DNA of 44,371 nt from Loigolactobacillus bifermentans DSM 20003 (GTDB taxonomy: Bacteria > Bacillota > Bacilli > Lactobacillales > Lactobacillaceae), in the NCBI RefSeq assembly GCF_001434575.1, contig NZ_AZDA01000033.1, positions 1-44,371 of the forward strand, in the 5' to 3' direction. Made by a program: the position numbers and the translations under genes. Shown piece by piece: positions 1 through 8,189 of the stretch (positions within the stretch are counted from its first letter, which is position 1; each line of letters begins with the position of its first letter). The notes beneath the pieces were generated by a model. The model was given only the letters and a program-made list of their open reading frames with translations. It was not told the DNA's origin and did not search any database.

Positions 1-20
1 ATTATACTAAATCAGAGTCT

Positions 21-260
21 CTATTTAACTTGTACACTTTTTATTCTAGGCCCAAGTGTCTGTAAGCGAAACTGTACGATTTCTGTTTTATTGCTGAAAA
101 TTTGATAGAAAGTTTGTCGTGATAATTGAGCTTCTTGCGTTAATTGACGTACAGTGATCTCCGCAAAAGAATTGGTTTTTAACAGTTGGAATAATGCTGA
201 AACTAAAAGATCACGGGAACGTAATGCAGATGGATTATGGCCTGTATAGATAAGCAACAC
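21..260 (-). pseudogene. TetR-family regulator, N-terminal HTH fragment only
   Basis: The 79-residue product is only the DNA-binding part of a TetR/AcrR-type regulator. A helix-turn-helix region (ITVRQLTQEAQLSRQTFYQIF, about residues 35-54, ending in the family's typical S-R-x-T-F-Y-x-x-F pattern) is followed by about 20 residues and a stop. Family members are usually 180-200 residues, so the ligand-binding/dimerisation domain is missing. The start is a non-ATG codon (GTG at 260 or TTG at 257) behind a weak TGAGG. The gene faces away from the membrane protein at 426, as a local regulator would. It could be a decayed gene or a minimal HTH protein; I favour decay. Confidence 0.6.
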
Positions 261-327
261 CTCAAATCATTAGGATTAATAAAAAAGCAGACAGTTAAGT
301 GAATCTGTTTGACTTGTTCCAAAAACA

Positions 328-356
328 TTGACACATGTCAGACATTCTTTAGAATG
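328..356 (+). promoter_or_regulatory. Promoter with two dyads, upstream of the membrane protein gene
   Basis: TTGACA (328-333) and TAGAAT (350-355) are 16 bp apart. A dyad TGACA-CA-TGTCA (329-340) covers the -35 and a second, CATTC-TTTA-GAATG (343-356), covers the -10. This is a plausible operator arrangement for the divergent TetR-type protein, of which only the DNA-binding part remains. Operator ownership is inference. Confidence 0.5.
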
Positions 357-425
357 AACATAAAGTTAAGGCTTGTCAAGTCGTTGCTTTAGACGATGAT
401 GGGCTAGAGAGAAGGAAATGTTAAA

Positions 426-1352
426 ATGACCATAATGGCAACCGCACGTACGGTAGAGATTGTTTTTTATTTGATTTATGCGCTGACATTAGTCGTGTTG
501 TGGCAACAGCGGCGTACCGAACAGCTGTTTCAATTTATTACCTGTTCATTATTAGGAATCACGTTAGAGTTATTCAGCGTAAATGTTTTCAAGACCTACC
601 ATTACAATCCCGATTTTTTGGTAAATATTGGTAACGCTCAGGCTTTAAAAGCGTGTCCGCTGTGGGTTGGTTTAGGCTGGGGACTGCTCATGCCATTAGC
701 GATTGCGGGTGCGAAAAAGTTGGATAGGCGCCCATTAGTAACAGGTTTAATTGCTTATGTGATTGTTATTGGTTGGGACTTTGTCTGGGATGTGCTGGCG
801 ATTCGTACAGCCGGTGGCTTGTGGGTTTGGCACGGTGCCCCGATTAATTTTGCCATTACAATTCAAAATATGTACGGTATTCCGTGGATGAATTATCTTG
901 GCTACTCAGGCGCGATCATTCCAGTAGCGTTACTGACGGCACGACATGCACAAGCCGCTAAAAATGCGACTAATGGTTGGCAACGTTTAGGTTTCGCCTT
1001 GCGCGATTATTTAGAGGCTATTATCAGTTTTATTGTGATTGTGGCCTTGTATGCGCTGGTTTATCATTTCGTACCACTATTTGCAATAGTAGCCTTTTTA
1101 GTTTTATTTATTGGAACATTAGGTTATATCGCACGCTGTCTTGTCAAGAGCCGCAGTAATCAGTGGTTTAAGCAAGCTGATTGGGCTTACTTGACAGAAT
1201 TTGGTGGCAGTTATTTGGCTAGTGTGATCGTGGGCTGTTTATTAGGTGTTTTACCACAACATCCTTGGTTGTTTGTGGTTCATGTAATTTTGTTGCTCAT
1301 GACGCTGAGTCTAGGCTTCTATCGTCCTGCTGAAATCCGAACAAACAATTAA
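426..1352 (+). CDS. Multi-pass membrane protein, carotenoid-biosynthesis (CruF/DUF422)-like
   Basis: The 308-residue protein has about eight hydrophobic segments and no signal peptide. The middle part (about residues 110-160) contains GWDFVWDVLAIRTAGG, a W-x-W segment and YGIPWMNYLGY. This resembles the pattern of the DUF422/CruF family, in which a G-x-W-x-W stretch precedes a Y-G-I-P-x-x-N-x-x-G motif. That family includes carotenoid hydratases, but no other carotenoid gene is present, so the substrate is unknown. The start is supported by AAGGAA about 8 nt upstream; an in-frame ATG lies three codons further in. A strong terminator follows, so it is monocistronic. Family assignment rests on motif resemblance only. 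Confidence 0.6.
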   Translation: MTIMATARTVEIVFYLIYALTLVVLWQQRRTEQLFQFITCSLLGITLELFSVNVFKTYHYNPDFLVNIGNAQALKACPLWVGLGWGLLMPLAIAGAKKLDRRPLVTGLIAYVIVIGWDFVWDVLAIRTAGGLWVWHGAPINFAITIQNMYGIPWMNYLGYSGAIIPVALLTARHAQAAKNATNGWQRLGFALRDYLEAIISFIVIVALYALVYHFVPLFAIVAFLVLFIGTLGYIARCLVKSRSNQWFKQADWAYLTEFGGSYLASVIVGCLLGVLPQHPWLFVVHVILLLMTLSLGFYRPAEIRTNN

Positions 1353-1362
1353 ATATAAAACT

Positions 1363-1397
1363 AACCGCACTGAAATAATAGTTTTAGTGCGGTTTTT
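1363..1397 (+). terminator. Rho-independent terminator after the membrane protein gene
   Basis: AACCGCACT pairs with AGTGCGGTT and the stem is followed by a T-run. It begins about 10 nt after the stop codon at 1352. Confidence 0.85.
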
Positions 1398-1519
1398 GTA
1401 ATGCATGCAATAGAGGCGTTAATTAAGCGATACAGCGCTATTGAGGATTGAATAAGGAATCAGGGTAACGCTTTAACAGAGATCGTCCCTGATAGAATAT
1501 TTTAGTTGATCTTAACGAA

Positions 1520-1566
1520 TAAAAACTGGCGCGGCTTGGACTGATTAATCTGTCCAGGCCGTGCCA
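1520..1566 (-). terminator. Terminator for the DUF4811 gene (minus strand)
   Basis: Read on the minus strand, GGCACGGCCTGGAC pairs with GTCCAAGCCGCGCC (one unpaired base) and is followed by AGTTTTTATT. It lies about 75 nt past the end of the minus-strand gene at 1641. The remaining intergenic DNA (1398-1519 and 1567-1640) shows nothing else I recognise. Confidence 0.75.
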
Positions 1567-1640
1567 ATAAATTCAGAATGATTAAATGACTGAGCTAGTA
1601 GCTTTGTACGAGAGATCAGTAGTTGAACTGATCATTCAAA

Positions 1641-2387
1641 TTATGATGTACGTAGCACAGTCCTAAGACCTTGAATCGTCAATATTGCTAGAAGTTGTTG
1701 CTGGTAAGTCTTGACCTGACGAGCAGTCGCTTTTGGATGCTGCTTTAAGTAAGCCTGGGTTCCAAGCGTTAACTTTTGTTTTAACGCAGCTTGTGTGATA
1801 GCGGTGGTTGCCGTTTTTTGATGTGCGGCAACTTGTTTCGCCTGCGTGGTAGTCAGGGCCAGCCATGTTTGTTGTGGCAATTGAACAACGATACGTTTTT
1901 TAATTAATTCGCCAGATTGATCACCTAAATTGAGCCACCAGCGATCACGAGCTGAGCGCCAACGCCAGCGGGTCGTTTTGGTGACAACTTGCGCCTGTTT
2001 AAACTTGCCATAATGATAAGCAGTCGTTGTTTTCGCGGCAGTAACCGGTTGATCAGTATCAGGTATAAAGTGTGCGGTGGCCTTTTTCTGGTGGGCTTGA
2101 TCCCGATAAACCATCACGTAGTAGTTGTGTTCAGTGCCAAGCACTTTGGTTAACAATAAATTTGCTGGTGATGTGGTTTGACCGGCTGTGTAAATCTGGT
2201 GGGTCGTTGTTGTGGTGACTTTGTGCATGCCCCAATGGTGGGTAAAGTTTAAGGTCATCAGGCTGACTACCCCTAGTGTGAGCAATAAGCCGAGACTACC
2301 GGTGATGATGCGGCCAAGCCAGCTTTTGGGAAGGGTCCAACCTACAATGGTAAGGATGACGGTTAGAATCAAGATACCGACGATCAT
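1641..2387 (-). CDS. DUF4811 domain membrane-anchored protein
   Basis: The 248-residue protein has two N-terminal hydrophobic segments (about residues 1-20 and 28-48). A polar, Thr/Lys/Gln-rich outer domain follows, with W-R-W-R-S-A and DRWWLNLGD in its centre and a Gln-rich helical tail. This matches DUF4811 proteins, which in lactobacilli sit directly behind a DHA2-type MFS exporter. Here the start codon overlaps the original stop of that exporter as ATGA (2384-2387), with AGGAGGTG just upstream, so translation was probably coupled. The gene itself is intact although the upstream transporter is broken. Its function is not known to me. Confidence 0.8.
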   Translation of the reverse strand: MIVGILILTVILTIVGWTLPKSWLGRIITGSLGLLLTLGVVSLMTLNFTHHWGMHKVTTTTTHQIYTAGQTTSPANLLLTKVLGTEHNYYVMVYRDQAHQKKATAHFIPDTDQPVTAAKTTTAYHYGKFKQAQVVTKTTRWRWRSARDRWWLNLGDQSGELIKKRIVVQLPQQTWLALTTTQAKQVAAHQKTATTAITQAALKQKLTLGTQAYLKQHPKATARQVKTYQQQLLAILTIQGLRTVLRTS

Positions 2388-3483
2388 TCAGACACCTCCT
2401 GATTATTTTTCATAAAACCCACGGCCAGTACGCCGATAATGGCAAAGACCAAGCCAACGATAAAGGCGATTTGGAACCCGGACACGCATGTTGGGCATAA
2501 CGGAGCGGATCGGCTAGTTTGGTGGCATGGGTTGGCATATGGTTTGCGGTGACGTTTTGAACCACAGAAGTTAAAATCGCAACCACAACCGAACTTGACA
2601 CTTGGCGGGCGGTATTGTTAGCCGCAGTACCATCAGTGGCCTTGTCAAGCGGTAAGGCGGCCATTGCCGCGGTGGTCAGTGGCATTAAGGCCAAGCCGAC
2701 ACCAACCATGCGTAAGGTATACATGATGGTGATCACGGTTGCCGGTGTGGCGGCATTAATAAAGACAAATGGCAAGGTGCCGATTCCGAGTAACGCAAAA
2801 CCAGCTAAGGCCAGGGGCTTGACCCCGACTTTGTTGTATAAAAGACCGGCAATCGGGGACATGAACCCCATGAGTAAGGCGCCAGGCAATAAGGTTAGGC
2901 CTGAGTGCAAGGGCGTCATCCCATGAACATTTTGCAAGTAAGTTGGCAGAACCATTTCCACACCGTACATGGCCATGGTAACCAATACAACCGCTAAAGT
3001 CGTGTAACTGAAGTTGGCAGATTTAAAGACGCGAATGTCCAAAAATGGTTGCTTCAGGTGCAATTGCCGACCTGCAAACCAGCCAATTAATGTGATACCG
3101 ACGATAATGGGTAAAATAACATTCTTCCAATCCCCCCAACCATCACTGGCAACATTGGTGAAGCCGATTAAGAATAAGCCGAAGCCGATGGATGATTGTG
3201 CTAAGGAGAGGACGTCTAACTTAACGTGCTTGGTTGGTAAAACATTTTTGATCAAAAATGGGCTGAGTATCAAGGCAATCACGAAAATAATCAACGGAAT
3301 GACAAACATCGTTCGCCATGAAGCTGAGATCGTCAAGCCCAAAATGGTATGCGATTTATCTAGGATCCAGCCAGTAAGGGTTGGTCCAATAGCCGGTGAC
3401 ATCCCGACCACTAAGCCGGCTAACCCCATGGCCAAGCCTTGCTCAGATTTGTCATAGATGTTCAAAATCACCATTTGCATCAA
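2384..3483 (-). pseudogene. DHA2/EmrB-QacA-type MFS exporter, 5'-deleted and frameshifted
   Basis: The readable product starts abruptly at an LMQMVIL stretch that lies about 115 residues into complete relatives, then carries GLVVGMSPAIGPTLTGW (motif C of drug:H+ antiporters) and the remaining transmembrane helices. The first four helices are absent. Near 2471-2495 the frame is lost. The annotated frame ends at 2410 in an implausible Ser/Pro/Trp-rich tail, whereas the neighbouring frame encodes the expected last helix (GFQIAFIVGLVFAIIGVLAV) and a stop overlapping the DUF4811 start. There are therefore two independent lesions: a 5' deletion joined to the divergent TetR gene, and a one-base frameshift (or sequencing error) near the 3' end. 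Confidence 0.85.
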
Positions 3484-3968
3484 ATGAAATTGCAACTGAA
3501 GCGGGCTTTGAACGGAGTACCTTTTATAATCATTATGACGATCAAGAAGATTTATTGTGCCAAATTGAAGATAGTGTGATTGACGCGATTGAAAAAGTAC
3601 GGGCCGCTTCGCATGTTTTTACAGTTAATAAAGCTAATAATCTCGAGCAATTGGTAACACTTTGCGACGAGCAACGTTTTGTTTTATCACGCTTATTAAG
3701 TGATCATGGGGAAGGCCATTTTGAACGGCGAGTGACACAAGTTGCCAATCAGGCATTTATCGACGAATACGGGCCAGCTTATGGGACAAATCCAGAAATT
3801 CAATTGTTGCGTGTCGGGGCGACAGCAAGTTCGTTACAAATGTTGAAATATTGGTTGACGACAGATAGTCCGTTAACGGCTAGTCAAGTAGCACATGCTT
3901 TAATTGCGATTCAAACAGCAGGCCCAGTCAAGGCATTGGCGAGTTTTCAAAAGTTTCAAAATGATTAG
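3480..3968 (+). pseudogene. TetR-family regulator, 5'-deleted
   Basis: From codon 3483 onward the sequence reads as a normal TetR protein: NEIATEAGFERSTFYNHYDD (HTH recognition helix) followed by an intact C-terminal domain to 3968. The start codon and about 25-30 N-terminal residues are gone. Upstream in-frame codons belong to the antisense of the MFS gene. It was evidently the divergent repressor of the DHA2 exporter and DUF4811 operon. One deletion with its junction near 3478-3485 removed both 5' ends and the shared promoter. Translation from an internal codon would lack the first HTH helix, so DNA binding is unlikely. Confidence 0.85.
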
Positions 3969-3969
3969 C

Positions 3970-3998
3970 TTGCAAATTATTTTGAAATTAAATATAAT
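3970..3998 (+). promoter_or_regulatory. Promoter of the ABC exporter operon
   Basis: TTGCAA (3970-3975) and TATAAT (3993-3998) are separated by exactly 17 bp. Transcription should start near 4005, inside the first operator-like element. Confidence 0.8.
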
Positions 3999-4015
3999 GA
4001 TTCGTATGCTAATTA
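3998..4015. promoter_or_regulatory. Imperfect operator overlapping the -10/start site
   Basis: The right half (ATGCTAATTA, 4006-4015) equals the right half of the perfect palindrome at 4052. The left half matches at 5 of 8 positions. It is probably a second binding site for the operon's MarR protein. Confidence 0.55.
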
Positions 4016-4040
4016 TTTAGCGCGGCGCTGCCGCGTTAAA
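4016..4040 (+). other. GC-rich hairpin in the 5' UTR of the ABC operon
   Basis: TTTAGCGCGGC pairs with GCCGCGTTAAA around a GCT loop, giving an 11-bp stem with one G-T pair. There is no T-run, so it is not an obvious terminator. It sits between the two operator-like elements and may stabilise the mRNA or separate the sites. Confidence 0.6.
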
Positions 4041-4051
4041 TTCAAACTATA

Positions 4052-4069
4052 TAATTAGCATGCTAATTA
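4052..4069. promoter_or_regulatory. 18-bp perfect palindrome, likely MarR operator
   Basis: TAATTAGCATGCTAATTA is its own reverse complement. It abuts the AGGAGG ribosome binding site (4069-4074) of the first ABC gene. Size and symmetry fit a MarR-family operator, and a MarR gene ends this operon at 7597-8055. Confidence 0.75.
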
Positions 4070-4081
4070 GGAGGCGAAAAC

Positions 4082-5836
4082 ATGCTTCGTTTATTGAAAC
4101 GACTAAATCGTAAAGAGTGGTTGATGATCGTTGTCAGTGTGTGGTTTATTGTGATACAAGTTAGCCTTGAATTGGCAATTCCCGATTACATGACAAAAAT
4201 TACCAATGCGCTGGAAACGTCAGGGTCGACGGCAATTGATATTTTGCGTCCTGGTAGTCGGATGCTGTTGTATTCCTTATTAAGTGTTGCTGCTGCAATT
4301 GTAGTGGGCTATTTTGCAGCTCGTGTGGCCGCTAGTTTTTCAGCACGGTTACGGCAGGTGGTATTTGACCAAGTATCGGCGTATTCAAGTGCCGATATAA
4401 ATCGCTTTTCTACCGCTAGTTTGTTGACCCGGTCGACAAATGATATTACGCAGGTTCAAACCCTGATTGCAATGGGCATGCAGGTCTTGATCAAAGCACC
4501 AATCACGGCAATTTGGGCGATTACCAAAATTGCCAATAAAAACTGGGAATGGACAGCAGCTACTGGCGTGGCCGTTGTTATTTTAATTGTGATGTTGACA
4601 GTGATTCTCACATTGGTACAGCCGCGCTTTAAGCAAGTTCAGCAATTAACCGATCGATTAAACCTAGTGACTGGGGAAAATATTAGTGGTATTCGAGTGG
4701 TTCATGCTTATAATGCTGAAGCTTATCAAAATAACAAGTTTGATCATGCTAATCAAGAATTGACGCAGACCAATTTATTTGCAAACCGTGTGTTAGCTAT
4801 GATGAACCCTGGTATGTCATTGATCAGTAATGACCTTACATTAGCTGTTTACGCGCTAGGAGCGACTTTAATTGCAACGGCAACTGGTGCGGCCAAACTT
4901 AAGTTATTCTCGAATATGATCGTCTTTTCCAGTTATGCCATGCAAGTGATCATGGCTTTTCTCCTGTTGAGCATTATTTTCGTCATTATGCCACGTGTTA
5001 CGGTTTCAGCGGCGCGATTAAATGAGGTATTAACCTTAAAATCGAGTATGTCTTATCCTACGAATAGGCAACCTCAGACAACCCAATCAGGCACGATTCA
5101 ATTTGAACATGTCAGCTTTAAATTTGCTGGCGCTGAGGAAAATGCAGTTAGTGATTTATCCTTTCAAGCCCAAACTGGTGATACTGTAGCTATTATCGGG
5201 GCTACTGGAAGTGGCAAGTCGACGGTGCTTAATTTATTGGCGCGGCGCTATGATGTTAGTGCTGGTCGTATCTTGATCGATGGTATTGATGTGCGGGATT
5301 ATCCAGCAGCACAATTAAATGACAAAATCGGTTATATACCACAAAAGGCAGTGCTTTTTTCAGGCACGATTCGCAGTAATATTGATTTTGGTATCGGGGC
5401 GCATAAACCTGAAAAGCTATCGGATGCGCAGATTCATTCAGCATTAGTAACGGCACAGGCAGCTGATTTTACAAATGACTTAGCAACACCAGTCGCTCAG
5501 CATGGAGATAATTTTTCCGGTGGTCAAAAACAGCGGCTTGCCATTGCTCGGGCAATCGCGCGACGGCCAGAGATTTTGCTATTTGATGATTCTTTTTCCG
5601 CATTAGACTACGCCACAGATGCCAAGTTACGACAGGCCTTAAAGCAACAGGCAGCACAAACTACTCAAGTAATTGTGGCGCAACGAATCAGTACCATTAT
5701 GGACGCAGATCAAATTATTGTGTTAGATCAGGGGCAAGTCGCTGGAATTGGGACCCATACAACGTTATTGGCTCAAAATCAGGTTTATCAAGAAATTGCC
5801 TATTCACAACTTAGTAAGGAGGAACTGGCCGAATGA
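4082..5836 (+). CDS. Heterodimeric ABC exporter, subunit with degenerate ATP site (LmrC/BmrC-type)
   Basis: The 584-residue half-transporter has six transmembrane helices (about residues 15-300) and a C-terminal ATPase domain. The Walker A is GATGSGKST, the signature FSGGQKQRLAIARA, and the Walker B ILLFDDSFSALD. The residue after the Walker B Asp is Asp rather than the catalytic Glu, and the H-loop His is Gln (IVAQRIST). This subunit therefore supplies the non-hydrolytic site, as in LmrCD, BmrCD and TM287/288. It overlaps the next gene by ATGA. A drug or peptide export role is inferred from the family. AGGAGG at 4069-4074 fixes the start. Confidence 0.92.
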   Translation: MLRLLKRLNRKEWLMIVVSVWFIVIQVSLELAIPDYMTKITNALETSGSTAIDILRPGSRMLLYSLLSVAAAIVVGYFAARVAASFSARLRQVVFDQVSAYSSADINRFSTASLLTRSTNDITQVQTLIAMGMQVLIKAPITAIWAITKIANKNWEWTAATGVAVVILIVMLTVILTLVQPRFKQVQQLTDRLNLVTGENISGIRVVHAYNAEAYQNNKFDHANQELTQTNLFANRVLAMMNPGMSLISNDLTLAVYALGATLIATATGAAKLKLFSNMIVFSSYAMQVIMAFLLLSIIFVIMPRVTVSAARLNEVLTLKSSMSYPTNRQPQTTQSGTIQFEHVSFKFAGAEENAVSDLSFQAQTGDTVAIIGATGSGKSTVLNLLARRYDVSAGRILIDGIDVRDYPAAQLNDKIGYIPQKAVLFSGTIRSNIDFGIGAHKPEKLSDAQIHSALVTAQAADFTNDLATPVAQHGDNFSGGQKQRLAIARAIARRPEILLFDDSFSALDYATDAKLRQALKQQAAQTTQVIVAQRISTIMDADQIIVLDQGQVAGIGTHTTLLAQNQVYQEIAYSQLSKEELAE

Positions 5837-7581
5837 CACAACCAAAATTAATACCAGGTATTCGACGTTATGGCAAACCATATCTGCTACCGTTATTCAC
5901 GGCCATGGGCTTGGCGGTTTTAGGTAACTTGGCGACTTTAATTGGGCCAGATCAATTAAGCCGGATCACCAACAAAATTTCGGCCGGCTTACGCGGGGGT
6001 ATGGATCTTAAAGGAATCTGGCATATTGTGAGTCTATTAGCAGTAATTTACGGCATAGGGGCATTCATGTCCTACGCCCAAGGCTATGTCATGGCAACGG
6101 TGGCGCAAAATTTTACACGTGATCTGCGAACTAAGATTTCCCGAAAAATCAATCGTTTGCCGTTAACTTATTTTGATACACATTCTGAAGGGGATACGTT
6201 GTCCCGTGTCACTAACGATTTGGATACTTTTGGTCAGGCTTTAAATCAAAGCTTAGGTACATTAGTATCATCAGTTGTTTTGATTGTTGGAGCTGTAATA
6301 ATGATGACTTGGAGTAATTGGTTATTAAGTTTAACGGCAGTAGTAGCATCACTGCTAGGGATGAGTGTGGTCGTTTTATTGCTGACGCACTCACAACGAT
6401 ATTTTGGTGACCAGCAAACTCAATTAGCCGCTGTTTCTGGTTATGTTGAAGAGGTTTATGCAGGGCATGAAGTGGTTCAAACTTATAATCAAACTCAAAA
6501 AGCGACACAGGATTTTCAGCAATTAAACCAGCGGCTTGAAACCAGTGTTTGGAAGGCTCAATTTTTATCTGGTATCATGCAGCCTTTTATGAATTTCATC
6601 GGTAACTTTGGGTATGTTGCTGTGAGCGTTGTTGGCGCATTGTTAGCATTGAAAGGAACGATTTCAATTGGTATGGTAGTTGCTTTTATGGTGTACGTTC
6701 GTATTTTTACCCAACCCTTAGGACAAATCACCCAAGCATTTTCTGGCTTACAGTCAGCTCAAGCTGCCTTACGACGGGTATTTGCATTTTTAGATACGCC
6801 AGATGATGATGATCGTTCAGCGGCAACCGTAATGTTACAACGGGCCACAGGTAAAATCGACTTCGAGAAGGTTGATTTTGGTTATACATTCGAAAAACAA
6901 ATCATTCATCAGTTTTCAGCACACATTAAACCTGGCCAAAAGGTGGCTATTGTTGGACCGACTGGTGCGGGAAAAACCACATTAATCAGCTTACTAATGG
7001 GGTATTATACGCCACAACATGGTCAAATTAAGATCGATGACCAGCCGATTGAACAGCTGTCAAAGGCTACAGTACGGAACCAGTTTGATATGGTATTGCA
7101 AGATACTTGGTTATTTGAAGCGACGATTATGGCGAATTTAAAGTATAATGATCCTAATATTAGTGATGCGCAAGTGTTTGAAGCAGCTAAAGCAGTTGGT
7201 GTGGATCATTTTATTCGCACATTACCCCAGGGTTACGCCACAGTTTTAAACGAAGCAGTATCATTATCAGTTGGCCAAAAACAATTGCTGACGATTGCAC
7301 GGGCATTAGTGCGTAATCGGCCCATGCTGATCTTAGACGAAGCAACGAGTTCAGTCGATACTCGTACGGAAGAACAATTACAGCAGGCGATGGATGTATT
7401 GACCAAAAACCGTACTAGTCTCGTGATTGCCCATCGCTTATCTACGATTAAAAATGCAGATACGATTTTAGTTTTGAATCATGGGACAGTCATCGAAGCG
7501 GGAACTCACGAAGAACTCATGAAACAAAAGGGGTTCTATGCTAATCTATATAATAGTCAATTCGAAAAATTAACCGCTTAA
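5833..7581 (+). CDS. Heterodimeric ABC exporter, subunit with canonical ATP site residues (LmrD/BmrD-type)
   Basis: The 582-residue partner of the preceding subunit has six N-terminal helices and an ATPase domain. The Walker A is GPTGAGKTT, the Walker B MLILDEATSSVD with catalytic Glu, and the H-loop IAHRLST with His. Its signature is LSVGQKQ rather than LSGGQ. Because signatures act in trans, that altered signature faces the other subunit's degenerate Walker site, which fits the asymmetric design. It is translated by start-stop overlap (ATGA, 5833-5836) for equal stoichiometry. The multidrug-type export assignment is by family; the substrate is unknown. Confidence 0.92.
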   Translation: MTQPKLIPGIRRYGKPYLLPLFTAMGLAVLGNLATLIGPDQLSRITNKISAGLRGGMDLKGIWHIVSLLAVIYGIGAFMSYAQGYVMATVAQNFTRDLRTKISRKINRLPLTYFDTHSEGDTLSRVTNDLDTFGQALNQSLGTLVSSVVLIVGAVIMMTWSNWLLSLTAVVASLLGMSVVVLLLTHSQRYFGDQQTQLAAVSGYVEEVYAGHEVVQTYNQTQKATQDFQQLNQRLETSVWKAQFLSGIMQPFMNFIGNFGYVAVSVVGALLALKGTISIGMVVAFMVYVRIFTQPLGQITQAFSGLQSAQAALRRVFAFLDTPDDDDRSAATVMLQRATGKIDFEKVDFGYTFEKQIIHQFSAHIKPGQKVAIVGPTGAGKTTLISLLMGYYTPQHGQIKIDDQPIEQLSKATVRNQFDMVLQDTWLFEATIMANLKYNDPNISDAQVFEAAKAVGVDHFIRTLPQGYATVLNEAVSLSVGQKQLLTIARALVRNRPMLILDEATSSVDTRTEEQLQQAMDVLTKNRTSLVIAHRLSTIKNADTILVLNHGTVIEAGTHEELMKQKGFYANLYNSQFEKLTA

Positions 7582-7596
7582 TTAAGTGAGGATAAT

Positions 7597-8055
7597 ATGC
7601 AAGCAAATGAATTTGGGCCATTGATCAAGGCTATCGACACTGAAATTCAAAAACACATTAATAATGGTTTGGCAGGTGCACCAAAAGGGCTACCACGCAT
7701 TACGGGTACGCAAATGGCAGTGTTAGGGTATTTATACGATCGCCCACATGCGGTCATTTATCAAAGTAATTTAGAAAATGAGTTTAATCTTAGTCGCCCA
7801 ACCATTAATGGTTTAATCAAACGGTTGAAAGACGCAGGGCAACTTGAAGTGATTACCAGTGAAACGGATCGGCGTTATAAGCAGATTCGGTTAACCGATG
7901 TTTGTCGGTTAGAAATGGCACGACATAAGCCAGAATTTGACGCAGATATTCAGCAGATGGAAGCACAAATGACTGCTGGTATGACATCACAAGAAGTTGA
8001 ACAAATGCGTCAGTGGTTAAGACAAATGCTGACGAATATGCGTCAGTCACAATAA
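7597..8055 (+). CDS. MarR-family regulator of the ABC exporter operon
   Basis: The 152-residue protein has a winged-helix core: a recognition region NLSRPTINGLIKRLKDAG (about residues 66-83) followed by the wing ITSETDRRYKQIRLT. Terminal helices are suited to dimerisation. It lies 15 nt behind the second ABC gene, with a terminator after it, so it is the third gene of the operon. The palindrome at 4052-4069 and the imperfect copy at 3998-4015 are its probable operators, giving autorepression that a ligand, perhaps an exported drug, would relieve. The operator assignment is inference. Confidence 0.88.
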   Translation: MQANEFGPLIKAIDTEIQKHINNGLAGAPKGLPRITGTQMAVLGYLYDRPHAVIYQSNLENEFNLSRPTINGLIKRLKDAGQLEVITSETDRRYKQIRLTDVCRLEMARHKPEFDADIQQMEAQMTAGMTSQEVEQMRQWLRQMLTNMRQSQ

Positions 8056-8075
8056 ATCGATTGAAATAGAGTACC

Positions 8076-8106
8076 AAAGACGGTAGCGTTCGTTATCGTC
8101 TTTTTT
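8076..8106 (+). terminator. Terminator of the ABC/MarR operon
   Basis: AAAGACG-g-TA pairs with TA-t-CGTCTTT and is followed by a T-run. Confidence 0.75.
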
Positions 8107-8126
8107 GATGTTTTTTCAAATTTTCC

Positions 8127-8157
8127 TTGCCTTGAAGTAACTGCAAGGTCGTAGACT
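8127..8157 (+). promoter_or_regulatory. MerR-type promoter with 19-bp spacer and dyad operator
   Basis: TTGCCT (8127-8132) and TAGACT (8152-8157) are 19 bp apart, longer than the usual 17. The spacer holds a near-perfect dyad CCTTG-a-AGT-A-ACT-g-CAAGG (8130-8148). An over-long spacer filled by a dyad is the hallmark of MerR-activated promoters, in which the activator twists the DNA to realign the hexamers. No merR gene lies in the window, so the activator must be encoded elsewhere. Confidence 0.75.
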
Positions 8158-8189
8158 AGGGTCATTCAAGCCAGAAAAGAGGCAATCAA

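Noticed and set aside
21-260. Complete small HTH regulator
   Set aside because: The HTH is typical of the TetR N-terminus and ends where the ligand domain should begin, so truncation is the simpler reading, though not proven.
4016-4040. Terminator/attenuator before the ABC operon
   Set aside because: The hairpin is stable but is followed by TTCAAACTAT, not a T-run.
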